The translations under genes were made by a program, and so were the position numbers. 64,000 nt of DNA from contig NZ_JAMZEA010000003.1 in NCBI RefSeq assembly GCF_024172125.1, positions 806,001 through 870,000 of the forward strand, given 5' to 3'. Position 1 is the first letter of the stretch, and every line of letters starts with the position of its first letter. A model generated the notes under the pieces. It had not been told where the DNA came from, ran no database searches, and saw only the letters and a list, made by a program, of their open reading frames with translations. The stretch comes from Actinomadura rupiterrae. Its GTDB lineage: Bacteria > Actinomycetota > Actinomycetes > Streptosporangiales > Streptosporangiaceae. Shown piece by piece: positions 1 through 8,385 of the stretch.

Positions 1-20
1 TCCGCGACGGGCGGGCGGGG

Positions 21-503
21 TCAGGAGCAGGTACCGAAGGGGTGGTTGCAGTGGTAGGCGCGGCCGCCGAGGTCGGCGCGGGCCTTGTCGACGAGCTCGC
101 CGGGGCCGGTGAGCAGCCAGTTCGGGCCCTGGAGGATCGCGAAGGAGCCGTTCTCGCCGAGCGCGCTCTGGCCGACGCCGCTGCGCCAGCTGCGCAGCGC
201 GGTGTCCATCGTGAGGCCGAGCTCGGGCGCGAGGACGGTCGCGGCGACGTAGCGTCCCTGGTAGCGGCATTCGACGCGGGTGGCGTCCACGCTGCACCCG
301 GTCGCGCCGTCCTCGCGCAGGGCGCGTCCGATCTCGGCCGTGTCCTGGTAGGAGCGGGCGGACGGGGCGGACTTCGCCGTGGCCGAGCCGCCGTCGCCGC
401 CGCAGCCCGCGAGCAGCGCCGCGACGCCCGCCGTGGCGAGGGCGGTGGCGAGCACCGTCCCTCCGGTCGAGCAGGCGAGGGCGAGCGTGGACTTCGGCTT
501 CAT
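21..503 (-). CDS. Putative secreted lipoprotein
   Basis: A 160-residue protein starting at the ATG at 503. The N-terminus is basic, followed by a hydrophobic stretch and a lipobox (L-L-A-G-C, Cys34), so export and lipid anchoring to the outer face of the membrane are likely. The mature part is Gly/Ser-rich and then forms a compact domain with paired cysteines (GCSVDATRVECRY and YHCNHPFGTC), suggesting disulfides. I do not recognise a named family. An in-frame upstream extension to 647 exists but would bury the signal peptide, so the internal start is preferred. It lies downstream of the actP operon on the same strand, separated from it by a strong hairpin. Confidence 0.8.
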   Translation of the reverse strand: MKPKSTLALACSTGGTVLATALATAGVAALLAGCGGDGGSATAKSAPSARSYQDTAEIGRALREDGATGCSVDATRVECRYQGRYVAATVLAPELGLTMDTALRSWRSGVGQSALGENGSFAILQGPNWLLTGPGELVDKARADLGGRAYHCNHPFGTCS

Positions 504-621
504 GCCCACCAGCCTGCCGTACCGGCGGGTAACCCCAGGCCGTCCGGGGGTGTTAGTCCTCTCACGAAAGTGATCACTGCCCGAGCGGCCCGCGCGGCGG
601 GCGGACGGCGGTCGTCCGGGT

Positions 622-654
622 GGGCGGGGTGCGGCGAGAGCGCGCACCCCGCCC
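622..654. terminator. Hairpin terminator downstream of actP
   Basis: Perfect 12-bp inverted repeat (GGGCGGGGTGCG / CGCACCCCGCCC) with a 9-nt loop, 11 bases past the actP stop. There is no T tract, which is usual in this GC range. It probably ends the DUF485-actP transcript before the lipoprotein gene. Confidence 0.55.
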
Positions 655-665
655 GTCCGGACGGG

Positions 666-2411
666 TCAGACCGAGCCGGCGCCGGTCAGCGAGCGGAACG
701 AGAGCTCGTCGTACCGGCGCGTGTCGGCCTCCTCCCGCCCCAGGAAGGTGCCGATGACGGCGCAGAGGAACCCGAAGGGGATGGACACGAGGCCGGGGTT
801 CTCCAGGGGGAAGAAGTGGAAGTCCACGCCCTTGGGGAACAGCGACAGGCTCGCGCCGGTGAGCGGGTCCACCTTGCCGGACACGACCGGGGAGAAGAAG
901 ACCAGCACCAGGGAGCTGATCAGGCCGCCGTAGATCCCGGCGACGACCCCGGCCGTGTTGAACCGCTTCCAGAACAGCGACAGCGTGATCGCGGGCAGGT
1001 TCGCCGCGGCCGCCATCGCGAACGCCAGCGCGACCAGGAAGGCCACGTTCATGTTCTTGGCGATCACGGCGAGGACGATCGCGAGCACCCCGATCAGGCA
1101 CGCCGCGAACCGGGCGACCGCGACCTCCTGCGACTCGCGCGGGCGGCCGAACATCAGCACGTGGCCGAAGTAGTCGTGCGCGAGCGAGGTCGAGGACGCC
1201 AGCACCAGCCCCGACACCACGGCGAGGATCGTCGCGAACGCGACCGCGCCGATGAACGCCAGCATCAGGTCGCCGCCGACCGGGCCGCCGATGTGGTCGC
1301 CGACGGCCTTGGCCAGCTGCGGCGCGGCGGTGTTGCCGGCCGGGTCCTGGGCGATGATCGCCTTGCGCCCGACCAGCGCCGCGGCGCCGAACCCGAGCGC
1401 GAGCGTCATCAGGTAGAACGCGCCGACCAGCCCGATCGCCCAGTTCACCGAGGTGCGCGCGGCGCGCCCGTCCGGGACGGTGAAGAACCGGGTGACGATG
1501 TGCGGCAGGCCCGCGGTGCCGAGCACCAGGGCGAGCGCCAGGCTGATGAAGTCGAGCTTGTTCATCAGCGTCTGGAACCCGTCCCCCGGGACGTCCTTGC
1601 CGTACTTCAGGCCGGGCTGCAGGAACGCCGTCCCCTTGCCGGACGACTCGGCCGCCGACCCGAGCAGCCCGGACAGGTTGAACCCGAACCGGGCCAGCAC
1701 CAGCACGGTCAGCACGATCGCGCCGCCGATCAGCAGCACGGCCTTGATGATCTGCACCCAGGTGGTGGCCTTCATCCCGCCGAACATCACATAGAAGATC
1801 ATCAGCGCGCCGACCGCGACGATCGTCCAGGTCTTGGCGGCCTCGGCCGACATGCCCATGAACGTCTCGCCGGGGTGGATGCCGAGCAGCAGCGCCACCA
1901 GCGCGCCCGCGCCGACCATCTGCGCCAGCAGGTAGAACACCGACACGGTCACCGTGGACACCGCGGCGGCCGTGCGGACCTTGGGCTGCCTGCGCACCCG
2001 GTAGCTCAGCACGTCCGCCATGGTGAAGCGGCCCGCGTTGCGCATCAGCTCGACCAGCAGCAGCGTCAGCAGCCACGCCACCAGGAACCCGATCGAGTAC
2101 AGGAACCCGTCGTAGCCGGACAGCGCGATGATCCCGGCGATGCCCAGGAAGGACGCCGCGGACATGTAGTCGCCCGCGAGCGCGATCCCGTTCTGCGGGC
2201 CGGAGAACGCGTGCCCGCCCGCGTAGTAGTCGACCGCGTTCTTGGTGTTGAGCCGCGCCCACACTGTGATCCCGAGCGTGACCACGATGAAGAACACGAA
2301 CAACCCGAACGTGACGGCCCGGCCGTTGTCGCTGGCCGTGCCCGGAGCATGGACGTGCGCCGGCACCGCTGCCGATGCCGACGCTGCCCCCGCGAGGATT
2401 TGACTGATCAT
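666..2411 (-). CDS. actP: Cation/acetate-type solute symporter (SSS family)
   Basis: Integral membrane sodium:solute symporter of about 580 residues with roughly 13 hydrophobic segments. The stretch YYAGGHAFSGPQNGIALAGD and the following MSAASFLGIAG are typical of the ActP/MctC branch, which imports acetate and other short monocarboxylates. The ATG at 2411 overlaps the DUF485 stop as ATGA, indicating translational coupling; a GTG at 2420 is an alternative. A DUF485 partner directly upstream is the standard arrangement for this branch and supports the substrate class, but substrate cannot be read from sequence alone. Confidence 0.87.
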   Translation of the reverse strand: MISQILAGAASASAAVPAHVHAPGTASDNGRAVTFGLFVFFIVVTLGITVWARLNTKNAVDYYAGGHAFSGPQNGIALAGDYMSAASFLGIAGIIALSGYDGFLYSIGFLVAWLLTLLLVELMRNAGRFTMADVLSYRVRRQPKVRTAAAVSTVTVSVFYLLAQMVGAGALVALLLGIHPGETFMGMSAEAAKTWTIVAVGALMIFYVMFGGMKATTWVQIIKAVLLIGGAIVLTVLVLARFGFNLSGLLGSAAESSGKGTAFLQPGLKYGKDVPGDGFQTLMNKLDFISLALALVLGTAGLPHIVTRFFTVPDGRAARTSVNWAIGLVGAFYLMTLALGFGAAALVGRKAIIAQDPAGNTAAPQLAKAVGDHIGGPVGGDLMLAFIGAVAFATILAVVSGLVLASSTSLAHDYFGHVLMFGRPRESQEVAVARFAACLIGVLAIVLAVIAKNMNVAFLVALAFAMAAAANLPAITLSLFWKRFNTAGVVAGIYGGLISSLVLVFFSPVVSGKVDPLTGASLSLFPKGVDFHFFPLENPGLVSIPFGFLCAVIGTFLGREEADTRRYDELSFRSLTGAGSV

Positions 2412-3214
2412 CCCAACCACCCCGGATCCGGTCGTACCGCCTTGCCGGACCAGGCGTCCGAGCCCTCCGGCGCCGCCCCCGGCTCCGGATGCCCTCGCGC
2501 CGGGTCCGCCTCGTCGTTCCGCGCCTGCTCCGGCACGTGCGGAGCCACGACCGGTAAGGGCTGCGTCGCCTCGGCCACCGGCACTGCACGCCCCTCCTCG
2601 GAGGGCGGCTGCGCGGGTGGTCGCGATTCGGCGCGTGACGCGATCACCGGTTGCGCTTCGGTCGGCGGGGGTGCGGGGGCGAGGGGCGTGGCTTCCGCGA
2701 CCTCGCCGTGGTGCCGTTCCGCGGCCTCACCGGGGAGCCGGGCGTCCGCGGCCTCACCGGGGTGCGGGACGTCTGCGGCCTCGCCGGGATGCCGAGCTTC
2801 CGCGGCCTCGCCGGGGTGCAGGGCGGCGCGTTGCCGGCCTGCTCGGATCGCGGCCGGGGCGTCCGCCTCGTCCCGCAGGACGGACGCGACCGGGTCGAGC
2901 GACGCGCTCGCATAGCGCGCGTAGCACCAGGCCAGCGCGAACGTGGAAACGAACTGCAGGACGCCGAGGACCAGGGCGACGTTGATGTTGCCGACGATCG
3001 CGCGCGCCATGAAACCGCGCGCGAACGCCGAGAGCGCGACATAGAGGAAGTACCAGCCGAGGAAGGAGCCCGCGATCGCCAGGGCCAGCCGGGCGAACCT
3101 CCTTCTCAGCAGGCGGAACCTCTCGTCACGCGCCATGACCGCGTAGCGCACGACCGGTTGTCCTCGTCCCCGGCCGTTCCCCCTGCGCTCCGGTGGTCTC
3201 GAGTCCCAGACCAT
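2408..3214 (-). CDS. DUF485 membrane protein with repetitive C-terminal tail
   Basis: Residues about 35-105 form a DUF485 domain: two membrane segments around GWYFLYVALSAFARGF and the signature GNINVALVLGVLQFVSTF, ending in CYARYASASLDP. DUF485 proteins are co-transcribed with acetate-type symporters. Most family members stop soon after this; here a further 150 residues follow, starting with 9-residue units of the form (H/L)PGEAA(D/E)xx and then Pro/Glu-rich sequence, presumably disordered and cytoplasmic. Start at 3214 has a GGGAGG Shine-Dalgarno; an internal ATG at 3136 lacks one. First gene of the actP operon. Confidence 0.82.
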   Translation of the reverse strand: MVWDSRPPERRGNGRGRGQPVVRYAVMARDERFRLLRRRFARLALAIAGSFLGWYFLYVALSAFARGFMARAIVGNINVALVLGVLQFVSTFALAWCYARYASASLDPVASVLRDEADAPAAIRAGRQRAALHPGEAAEARHPGEAADVPHPGEAADARLPGEAAERHHGEVAEATPLAPAPPPTEAQPVIASRAESRPPAQPPSEEGRAVPVAEATQPLPVVAPHVPEQARNDEADPARGHPEPGAAPEGSDAWSGKAVRPDPGWLG

Positions 3215-3706
3215 CTGGCCCTCCCTGACTCACCATGACTCTATGTAGTGACGTGACTTCACTATGAGATCAAACAATCATGGTGCGCACGGGCCACTTC
3301 CCGAGAATGCTTGGAAGAAGTGCCGAGCGGCGGTCACGTTGCGACCCCGCACGTCATCCCTTTCCACTATTTCCCCAGAGGTCCCAAGTGGCGTCACATT
3401 CCGGTGCCGCTTCCGGAAGCCGCCCGTCCCCCCTGGGCAACGGCCCGATGAGTGCATCCGACGGCCCGTCTGACGGAATTGCGCCCCGTTCAAGGACCGC
3501 GTCCGGTCACCGCCGCCAAAGCGGGACCCGCGGCAATTCTGATGCAATGATGCGGCGCTCCGGATAAGCATTCACACGCCGATCCGGGGACCGCGCCCGG
3601 CGGACGAGCCGCGGCCGCCGGCGGGGACCGCGCGGATAGGGTGAGGCGACCAGGACAGGGCCGGGCGAACCGGCCGCGCCGCAAGCACCGGAGAAGGCAG
3701 GTCATC
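3215..3706. other. Divergent intergenic region, 492 bases
   Basis: Gap between the DUF485-actP operon and the folP2-like gene. It holds the 3246-3264 palindrome and must contain both promoters. I see no convincing small gene: the open frames here lack ribosome binding sites and protein-like composition. Confidence 0.6.
3246..3264. promoter_or_regulatory. Candidate operator of the actP operon
   Basis: Inverted repeat TAGTGA-N7-TCACTA, 32 bases upstream of the DUF485 start, in an AT-richer patch. Spacing and position suit a dimeric repressor or activator of the acetate-uptake operon. No cognate regulator is evident in the window. Confidence 0.45.
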
Positions 3707-4615
3707 GTGCCAGGAGCCGTCCCGCACCGGGTCTACGCCCCCGAGCTCGTCAGCCCGAGGCGGACGATCGGGCGCCGCTCCTTCGACTTCGACCGGCAGG
3801 TCGCGGTGATGGCGATCATCAACCGGACCCCGGACTCCTTCCACGACCAGGGCAGCACGTTCGCGCTGGACAAGGCCGTCGCGGCGGTGGAGAAGGCGCT
3901 GGACGAGGGCGCGGACTGGCTGGACATCGGCGGCGTCCCGTTCGCGCCCGGCCCGGAGGTCTCGCCGCAGGAGGAGATCGACCGGGTGCTCCCGGTGATC
4001 GAGGCGGCGCGCGCCCGCACCGACGCGGTGATCTCCGTCGAGACCTACCACCCGGAGGTCGCGCGCGCGGCGTTCGCGGGCGGCGCGGACGTGCTGAACA
4101 ACGTCACCGGCCTGCACGACCCGCGGCTCGCGGACGTGGTCGCCGAGACGGGCGCCAGCCTGATCATCACGCACAGCCTGGCCGAGCCGCGCACCCGCTA
4201 CCCGCGCCCGGTCTACGCCGACATCGCCGCCGACGTCGCCGAGTTCCTGCGCGACCGGGTGAAGCTCGCGCTGGACCGCGGGGTCGCGCCGGACCGGATC
4301 ATCATCGACCCCGGCCACGACCTGAACAAGAACACCCTGCACTCGCTGGAGCTGACCCGGCGGCTGCCGGAGATCGCCGACCTCGGCTACCCGCTGCTCG
4401 CCGCGATCTCCAACAAGGACTTCATCGGCGAGACCCTGGACCGGCCGCAGCGCGAGCGGGTCGAGGGGACGATCGCCGTCACCGTCGCGTCGATCATGCT
4501 CGGCGCCCGGATCGTCCGGGTGCACGAGGTCCGGCAGGCGGTGGACGCCGTCCGCATGACCGAGGCCGTCCTCGGCTGGCGCGCGCCCGCCTACACCAAG
4601 CACAACGTCGGCTGA
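3707..4615 (+). CDS. folP2: Dihydropteroate synthase-like protein, FolP2 type
   Basis: A 302-residue TIM-barrel protein of the pterin-binding family. MAIINRTPDSFHDQG is the first substrate loop, and IDPGHDLNKNT and AAISNKDFIGETL match the FolP2 paralogue of mycobacteria more closely than FolP1. True dihydropteroate synthase joins p-aminobenzoate to the pterin pyrophosphate; in mycobacteria FolP2 does not carry that activity, so the physiological role here is uncertain. The GTG at 3707 is chosen because the upstream 22 codons are Arg-rich and not conserved in character, and purine-rich sequence precedes it. Convergent with the RibD_C gene. Confidence 0.83.
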   Translation: MPGAVPHRVYAPELVSPRRTIGRRSFDFDRQVAVMAIINRTPDSFHDQGSTFALDKAVAAVEKALDEGADWLDIGGVPFAPGPEVSPQEEIDRVLPVIEAARARTDAVISVETYHPEVARAAFAGGADVLNNVTGLHDPRLADVVAETGASLIITHSLAEPRTRYPRPVYADIAADVAEFLRDRVKLALDRGVAPDRIIIDPGHDLNKNTLHSLELTRRLPEIADLGYPLLAAISNKDFIGETLDRPQRERVEGTIAVTVASIMLGARIVRVHEVRQAVDAVRMTEAVLGWRAPAYTKHNVG

Positions 4616-4621
4616 CGGCGG

Positions 4622-5269
4622 CTATTCGATGGCGTATCGGGTGAAGAGGTAGTCGCTGTCGGGGATGGCGTGCATGAGGCGCATCCGGTGCGGTGTGTCC
4701 AGGACCGGGCCGTTCATGATCCGGGACGCGTCGCCGGACGTGACCATGGGACTGAGCGTCAGGCACAGCTCGTGCAGCCATCCGGCCGCCGCGACCTGCG
4801 CGAGCAGCCTCGGACCGCCCTCGCACAGCATCCGCTGGTAGCCGCGCTCGGCCAGGGCGTCCAGTGCGGGGCCGATGTCGGCGAACGTCTCGCCCGCGAG
4901 CATCACGTCCGCGCGTCCGGACGCCTTGTCGAGCAGCTCCTCGGGGGCGGACGAGCAGGTGACCACGATCGTCCGGCCGCCCTCGAAGACCCCGCCCTCG
5001 AAGTCGAGGTCGAGACTGCGCGAGACGACGGCGAGCGGCGGCGCGTCGTCCGGCCAGGAGTCGTACTCCCGCACGGTCGCCGCCCCCATGATCACGATGT
5101 CGGCGAGCCCGCGCAGCCCCTCCATGAGCCGGTGGTCCAGGGGGTAGCCGATCGCGGCCGTGTCGCCCTTGTACTGGATCCCGCCGTCCAGCGTCGCGAT
5201 CATGTTCGCCCGCAGCCAGGGCGTCCGGTCGGGATAGGCGTACCGCTTCAGCAGCTCGTCAATGTCCAC
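4622..5269 (-). CDS. RibD C-terminal (dihydrofolate reductase-like) pyrimidine reductase family protein
   Basis: A 215-residue single-domain RibD_C protein. Family marks are RANMIATLDGGI near the N-terminus (substrate loop), IVIMGAATVREY, and the NADPH-binding CEGGPRLL around residue 155. In riboflavin synthesis this fold reduces the ribosyl side chain using NADPH, but stand-alone copies like this, without a deaminase domain, are numerous in actinomycetes and mostly uncharacterised. It ends 7 bases from the folP2-like stop on the opposite strand, so the pair is convergent. Confidence 0.8.
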   Translation of the reverse strand: MDIDELLKRYAYPDRTPWLRANMIATLDGGIQYKGDTAAIGYPLDHRLMEGLRGLADIVIMGAATVREYDSWPDDAPPLAVVSRSLDLDFEGGVFEGGRTIVVTCSSAPEELLDKASGRADVMLAGETFADIGPALDALAERGYQRMLCEGGPRLLAQVAAAGWLHELCLTLSPMVTSGDASRIMNGPVLDTPHRMRLMHAIPDSDYLFTRYAIE

Positions 5270-5353
5270 ACCCCGATTCTGGACGAGTTCCCCGCCTGCA
5301 AACGTCCCGCCCCGCGCCGAGAGCGCATCCCCCCATCGGCACTACTTCCAGTG

Positions 5354-6742
5354 CTACAGGTGAGCGGAGCCGCATTGGCGGGCGCCCGTGACGAGGCTCG
5401 CGCACACGGTCGCCGATGCGGCATCGGGGGCCGCCAGCATCGGAGTGCTGGTGGCCCCTCCCGATGACCGCACCTTGGCCTTCGCGCTGTGGCCGCCTAC
5501 CGCCACCTCGATCCGGTCGTAGAGGCGTCCCTGCTCCAGGTCCCCCCACGCGGCACGGCAGGACGGGCTGTACCGCAGATGCACAAGGGCATGGTCGACG
5601 TGGACGGTCGCGGCGGTGACCGCATCGCGAACGCAGCCGCGCGCGGTGGGCGACTGCTGCTCGCACGCCGCGTCCCTGCAGTTCACGCCTGCTGTGGACA
5701 CCGGAAGGGGGCTGGTCGGGGCCGCTGACCCGCCGGCCGAGCCGGTCGTGCTCGCGGCGGTCGGAGGGGACGAGGTGTCCGGCTTGGACGGGGACGTCCC
5801 CAACCACAGGCCCACACCGACCCCGATCACCACCGCCCCGGCGCCCACGACCAGCACCCGTCGCACCCGCCGCCAAGCAGCCCGAGGCGCCTCCTCCGCG
5901 TCCGTCCCCCCACGCGAACCGCCCGCCGCACCACCAAGTCCCCCACCAAACGCATCCCACCCCGACGCACGCGCCCCAGCCGATTGGCCACCATCCCCAT
6001 GCGCCCCAGGAGCATGCGGCCCCGACGCACCACCACCGGACGCGTAAGGGCCCGACGCATGCGAGCCGGAGGCGTCGCTGCCCATGGCCTGGGCGCCCAG
6101 GCCATGGGCGCGGGGCGCGCGGGCGCCGGAGCCGTGGGCGCCGGACGCGTGGGGGCCCGACGCGTGGGGGCCCGACGCGTGGGGGCCCGACGCGTGGGGG
6201 CCCTGCGCGTGGGGGCCCTGCGCGTCACCGCTCGGAGTGTGGGCGCCCGGCGCCTGGCCGCCCGGGACGTGGGCGTCGGACGCGTGGGCCCCTGGCACGT
6301 GGGTGTCGGACGCGTGGGTGCCTGGGGCGTGGGCGTCGGACGCGTGGGTCCCGGGGGCGTGGGGGTTGGAGCCGTTGTGGCGGGGTGTGGCCTCGCGACT
6401 TGCGTGCTGGCTGTTCGCGTCGTTGCTCGTTGCGTTCTTGCGGGGGGTGTCGTTGCTGGGCGGGGGTGGTTGGCGGTGGCGGTGGGCGTGGTCGGCCAGG
6501 TCCCAGAGGGCCAGGAGGGCGTGGTGGTCGGCGTTCGCGAGGGCGGCCAGGGCGGCGACGACCTCGCGGGGCGGCAGGGCCTGGCCGTTGAGGTAGCGGC
6601 CCCAGGCGGACCGGCTGGCCGGGGTTCTGCGCGCGAGCACGTCCAGGTTCAGCCCGGCGGCGTCCTTGATGTCGCGGAGCCGGACGGTCAGCCGCCGGAC
6701 CTCCGGCGGGAGGGACTCGGGAAGGGGCTGCCAGGCGTGCAC
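5354..6742 (-). CDS. XRE-type HTH, membrane segment and DUF2690 protein with repeat linker
   Basis: Residues about 10-75 form a helix-turn-helix (RLTVRLRDIKDAAGLNLDVLA, then SRSAWGRYLNG). A long low-complexity linker of His-Ala-Ser/Pro-Gly units spans roughly residues 125-240. A membrane helix (VLVVGAGAVVIGVGVGLWLG) lies near residues 293-315, and a C-terminal DUF2690-like domain carries paired cysteines (VNCRDAACEQQ, RGCVRDA, SPSCRAAW). The layout implies a cytoplasmic DNA-binding head and an extracytoplasmic Cys-rich domain, as in single-component membrane-bound regulators. Its target is unknown. Repeat number in the linker may vary between strains. Confidence 0.75.
   Translation of the reverse strand: MHAWQPLPESLPPEVRRLTVRLRDIKDAAGLNLDVLARRTPASRSAWGRYLNGQALPPREVVAALAALANADHHALLALWDLADHAHRHRQPPPPSNDTPRKNATSNDANSQHASREATPRHNGSNPHAPGTHASDAHAPGTHASDTHVPGAHASDAHVPGGQAPGAHTPSGDAQGPHAQGPHASGPHASGPHASGPHASGAHGSGARAPRAHGLGAQAMGSDASGSHASGPYASGGGASGPHAPGAHGDGGQSAGARASGWDAFGGGLGGAAGGSRGGTDAEEAPRAAWRRVRRVLVVGAGAVVIGVGVGLWLGTSPSKPDTSSPPTAASTTGSAGGSAAPTSPLPVSTAGVNCRDAACEQQSPTARGCVRDAVTAATVHVDHALVHLRYSPSCRAAWGDLEQGRLYDRIEVAVGGHSAKAKVRSSGGATSTPMLAAPDAASATVCASLVTGARQCGSAHL
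6147..6221. repeat. 15-bp tandem repeat inside the XRE-DUF2690 gene
   Basis: Five copies of a 15-bp unit (consensus GCGTGGGGGCCCGAC, the last two with CCTGC ends), inside a longer degenerate stretch at about 5990-6370. Being a multiple of three it keeps frame and encodes five-residue HASGP-type units. Unit-number change would lengthen or shorten the linker without breaking the gene. Confidence 0.9.
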
Positions 6743-6880
6743 GGGGGTTCCCTCATTCCGTCGCGGGTGTCGGGCCGTCCCCTTCTTCGATGCCCCGGAC
6801 GGCCCGCGCGTTCCTCGCTCGGCGGCATGCGTGAACGGGACGCGAGGGGCGAACAGTGGCGGAAGGTGCTACCGAAAGAG

Positions 6881-6913
6881 CCAGGGCGGCACCCCGTTGG
6901 GGTGACGCCCTGG
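6881..6913 (-). terminator. Terminator of tRNA-Thr
   Basis: A 15-bp stem with one mismatch and a 3-nt loop starts 8 bases beyond the tRNA 3' end. On the minus strand it is followed by CTCTTTC, a weak T-rich tail. Position and strength support termination of the tRNA transcript. Confidence 0.7.
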
Positions 6914-6921
6914 TCGTCCCG

Positions 6922-6994
6922 AGCCGGCGAGGGGACTTGAACCCCTAACCTTCTGTTTACAAGACAGATGCTCTGCCAATTGAGCCACGCCGGC
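6922..6994 (-). tRNA. tRNA-Thr (anticodon UGU)
   Basis: Full cloverleaf on the minus strand. The acceptor stem GCCGGCG pairs with CGCCGGC, the D arm is GCTC/GAGC, the anticodon stem TCTGT/ACAGA encloses the loop CTTGTAA with anticodon TGT, the T arm is AGGGG-TTCAAGT-CCCCT, and the discriminator is T. The 3' CCA is not encoded. It reads ACA and wobbles to other Thr codons. No integrated element abuts this tRNA. Confidence 0.96.
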
Positions 6995-7079
6995 GAGTAC
7001 GTCCGCATCGTAGTCGAACGGACGGCAACGCGCGCCCTCTGATCGCACCCGGCCGGGTGCGATCAGAGGACGGCGTGGG

Positions 7080-8027
7080 TCAGTACCGCGTCCCCACGGG
7101 AGGCGGGACCTCGGCGAGTTCGTCCAGGTCGGCCTGCGTGAGGACGAGATCCGCGGCCGCGCAGTTCTCCTCCAGCCGCGACACCCGCTTGGTTCCCGGG
7201 ATCGGGACGACATGGCCGCCCTGGGCCAGCGTCCAGGCGATCGCGACCTGTCCCGGCGTCGCTCCGTGCCGGTCGGCGACGGCGCGGACCCTGTCCACGA
7301 TCGCCAGGTTCGCCTTGAGCGCCTCGTCCGCGAAGCGCGGCAGGCGGGCGCGGAAGTCGTCCTTGCCGAAGTCCGCCGCGGAGGTGTACTGGCCGGTCAG
7401 GAAGCCGCGCCCCAGCGGGGAGTACGGGACGAACCCGACGCCGTGCTCGGCCGTCCAGGCGACCACCTCGTCATCGCGCGTCCACAGCGACAGCTCGTTC
7501 TGGACGGCCGCAACCGGGTGGATGGCATGCGCCGTCGCGATCTGCTCGGGCCGGACGTCCGAGATTCCGAGCTTCCGCACCAGGCCCTGCGCGACGAGCT
7601 CGGCGAGCGCGCCCCAGGTCTCCTCCAGCGGGACCTGGTCGTCCACCCGGTGCAGGTAGTACAGGTCGATGCGGTCGGTGCCGAGGCGGCGCAGCGAGTC
7701 CCGGACGGCGGCGTGGACGTGCTCGGGACGGCCGTCCCGGTACATCGCCCGGTTGTCCTCGCCCGGCGGGATGCGCAGCCCGACCTTGGTGGCGAGGACG
7801 ACCTCGTCCCGGCGGCCCTTCAGCGCGCGCCCGACCAGCTCCTCGTTGGTGAACGGGCCGTACACGTCGGAGGTGTCGATCAGCGTCGCGCCGAGGTCGA
7901 CCGCCCGGTGGATCACCCGGACCGACTCCGCCTCGTCCCGCTCGCCCACGGTGTAGGCGTGCGTCATCCCCATGCACCCCAGGCCCACCGCACCGACCGA
8001 CAGTCCGCCAATATCGCGCTTGTCCAC
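7080..8027 (-). CDS. Aldo/keto reductase
   Basis: A 315-residue NADPH-dependent oxidoreductase of the AKR superfamily. The expected catalytic residues are visible: Asp and Tyr in DTSDVYG, Lys in LATKVGL, and His in LYYLHRVD. The C-terminal cofactor segment is VVPIPGTKRVSRLEEN. The GTG at 8027 is preceded by GGAGGA at ideal spacing, so the longer in-frame extension is rejected. Closest in style to the YakC/Tas-like aldo/keto reductases that act on small aldehydes and ketones. The true substrate is unknown. Confidence 0.88.
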   Translation of the reverse strand: MDKRDIGGLSVGAVGLGCMGMTHAYTVGERDEAESVRVIHRAVDLGATLIDTSDVYGPFTNEELVGRALKGRRDEVVLATKVGLRIPPGEDNRAMYRDGRPEHVHAAVRDSLRRLGTDRIDLYYLHRVDDQVPLEETWGALAELVAQGLVRKLGISDVRPEQIATAHAIHPVAAVQNELSLWTRDDEVVAWTAEHGVGFVPYSPLGRGFLTGQYTSAADFGKDDFRARLPRFADEALKANLAIVDRVRAVADRHGATPGQVAIAWTLAQGGHVVPIPGTKRVSRLEENCAAADLVLTQADLDELAEVPPPVGTRY

Positions 8028-8287
8028 AGATTCCTCCGGTTCCGTACGTTGTGCCAGAACCGACGTTACCCAGGACGAACGCCCGCCGTTAACCGCGCCG
8101 CCCCCGCCCCGGGCACGCCCACGATCCGGCCGCTCCCCCAGAACGCGCGTCCGCACCGCCGCTCAAGGCCGTCCCGGTCGCCGCCCTGAACAGGCCCAGC
8201 CGGAGCGGACGGCGAGACGTCCTGGGACGAGCGGCGCCCCACACTTTGGACGCACCATGGCTCAGGAGCGAGCGCGGCCCAAGAGGG

Positions 8288-8309
8288 AGCGCGCCCCCAG
8301 GGGCGCGCT
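8288..8309 (-). terminator. Candidate terminator downstream of rlmB
   Basis: Perfect 10-bp stem (AGCGCGCCCC / GGGGCGCGCT) with a 2-nt loop, 56 bases past the rlmB stop and beyond the short repeats. No T tract. Confidence 0.45.
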
Positions 8310-8385
8310 GGTTCAGGGGGCGCGGTGTGGTTCAGGGGGCGCGGCGGTCAGGAGGCGCGGTGGGTCAGGAGGCTCGGTGGCGGGA
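8310..8385. repeat. Short tandem repeat that copies the rlmB stop region
   Basis: Four imperfect 16-19-bp units. On the coding strand each ends in CCTCCTGA or CCCCCTGA, so the last codons plus TGA of rlmB are echoed three more times downstream. Confidence 0.7.

Noticed and set aside
42..2915. Long plus-strand open frame of 957 codons
   Set aside because: Antisense to the lipoprotein, actP and DUF485 genes. It has Arg/His/Gly-rich nonsense composition and no domain; an artefact of high GC in third positions.
6922..6994. tRNA-Thr as attachment site of an element
   Set aside because: No direct repeat of its 3' end and no integrase near it; the AICE att repeats are at phoP instead.
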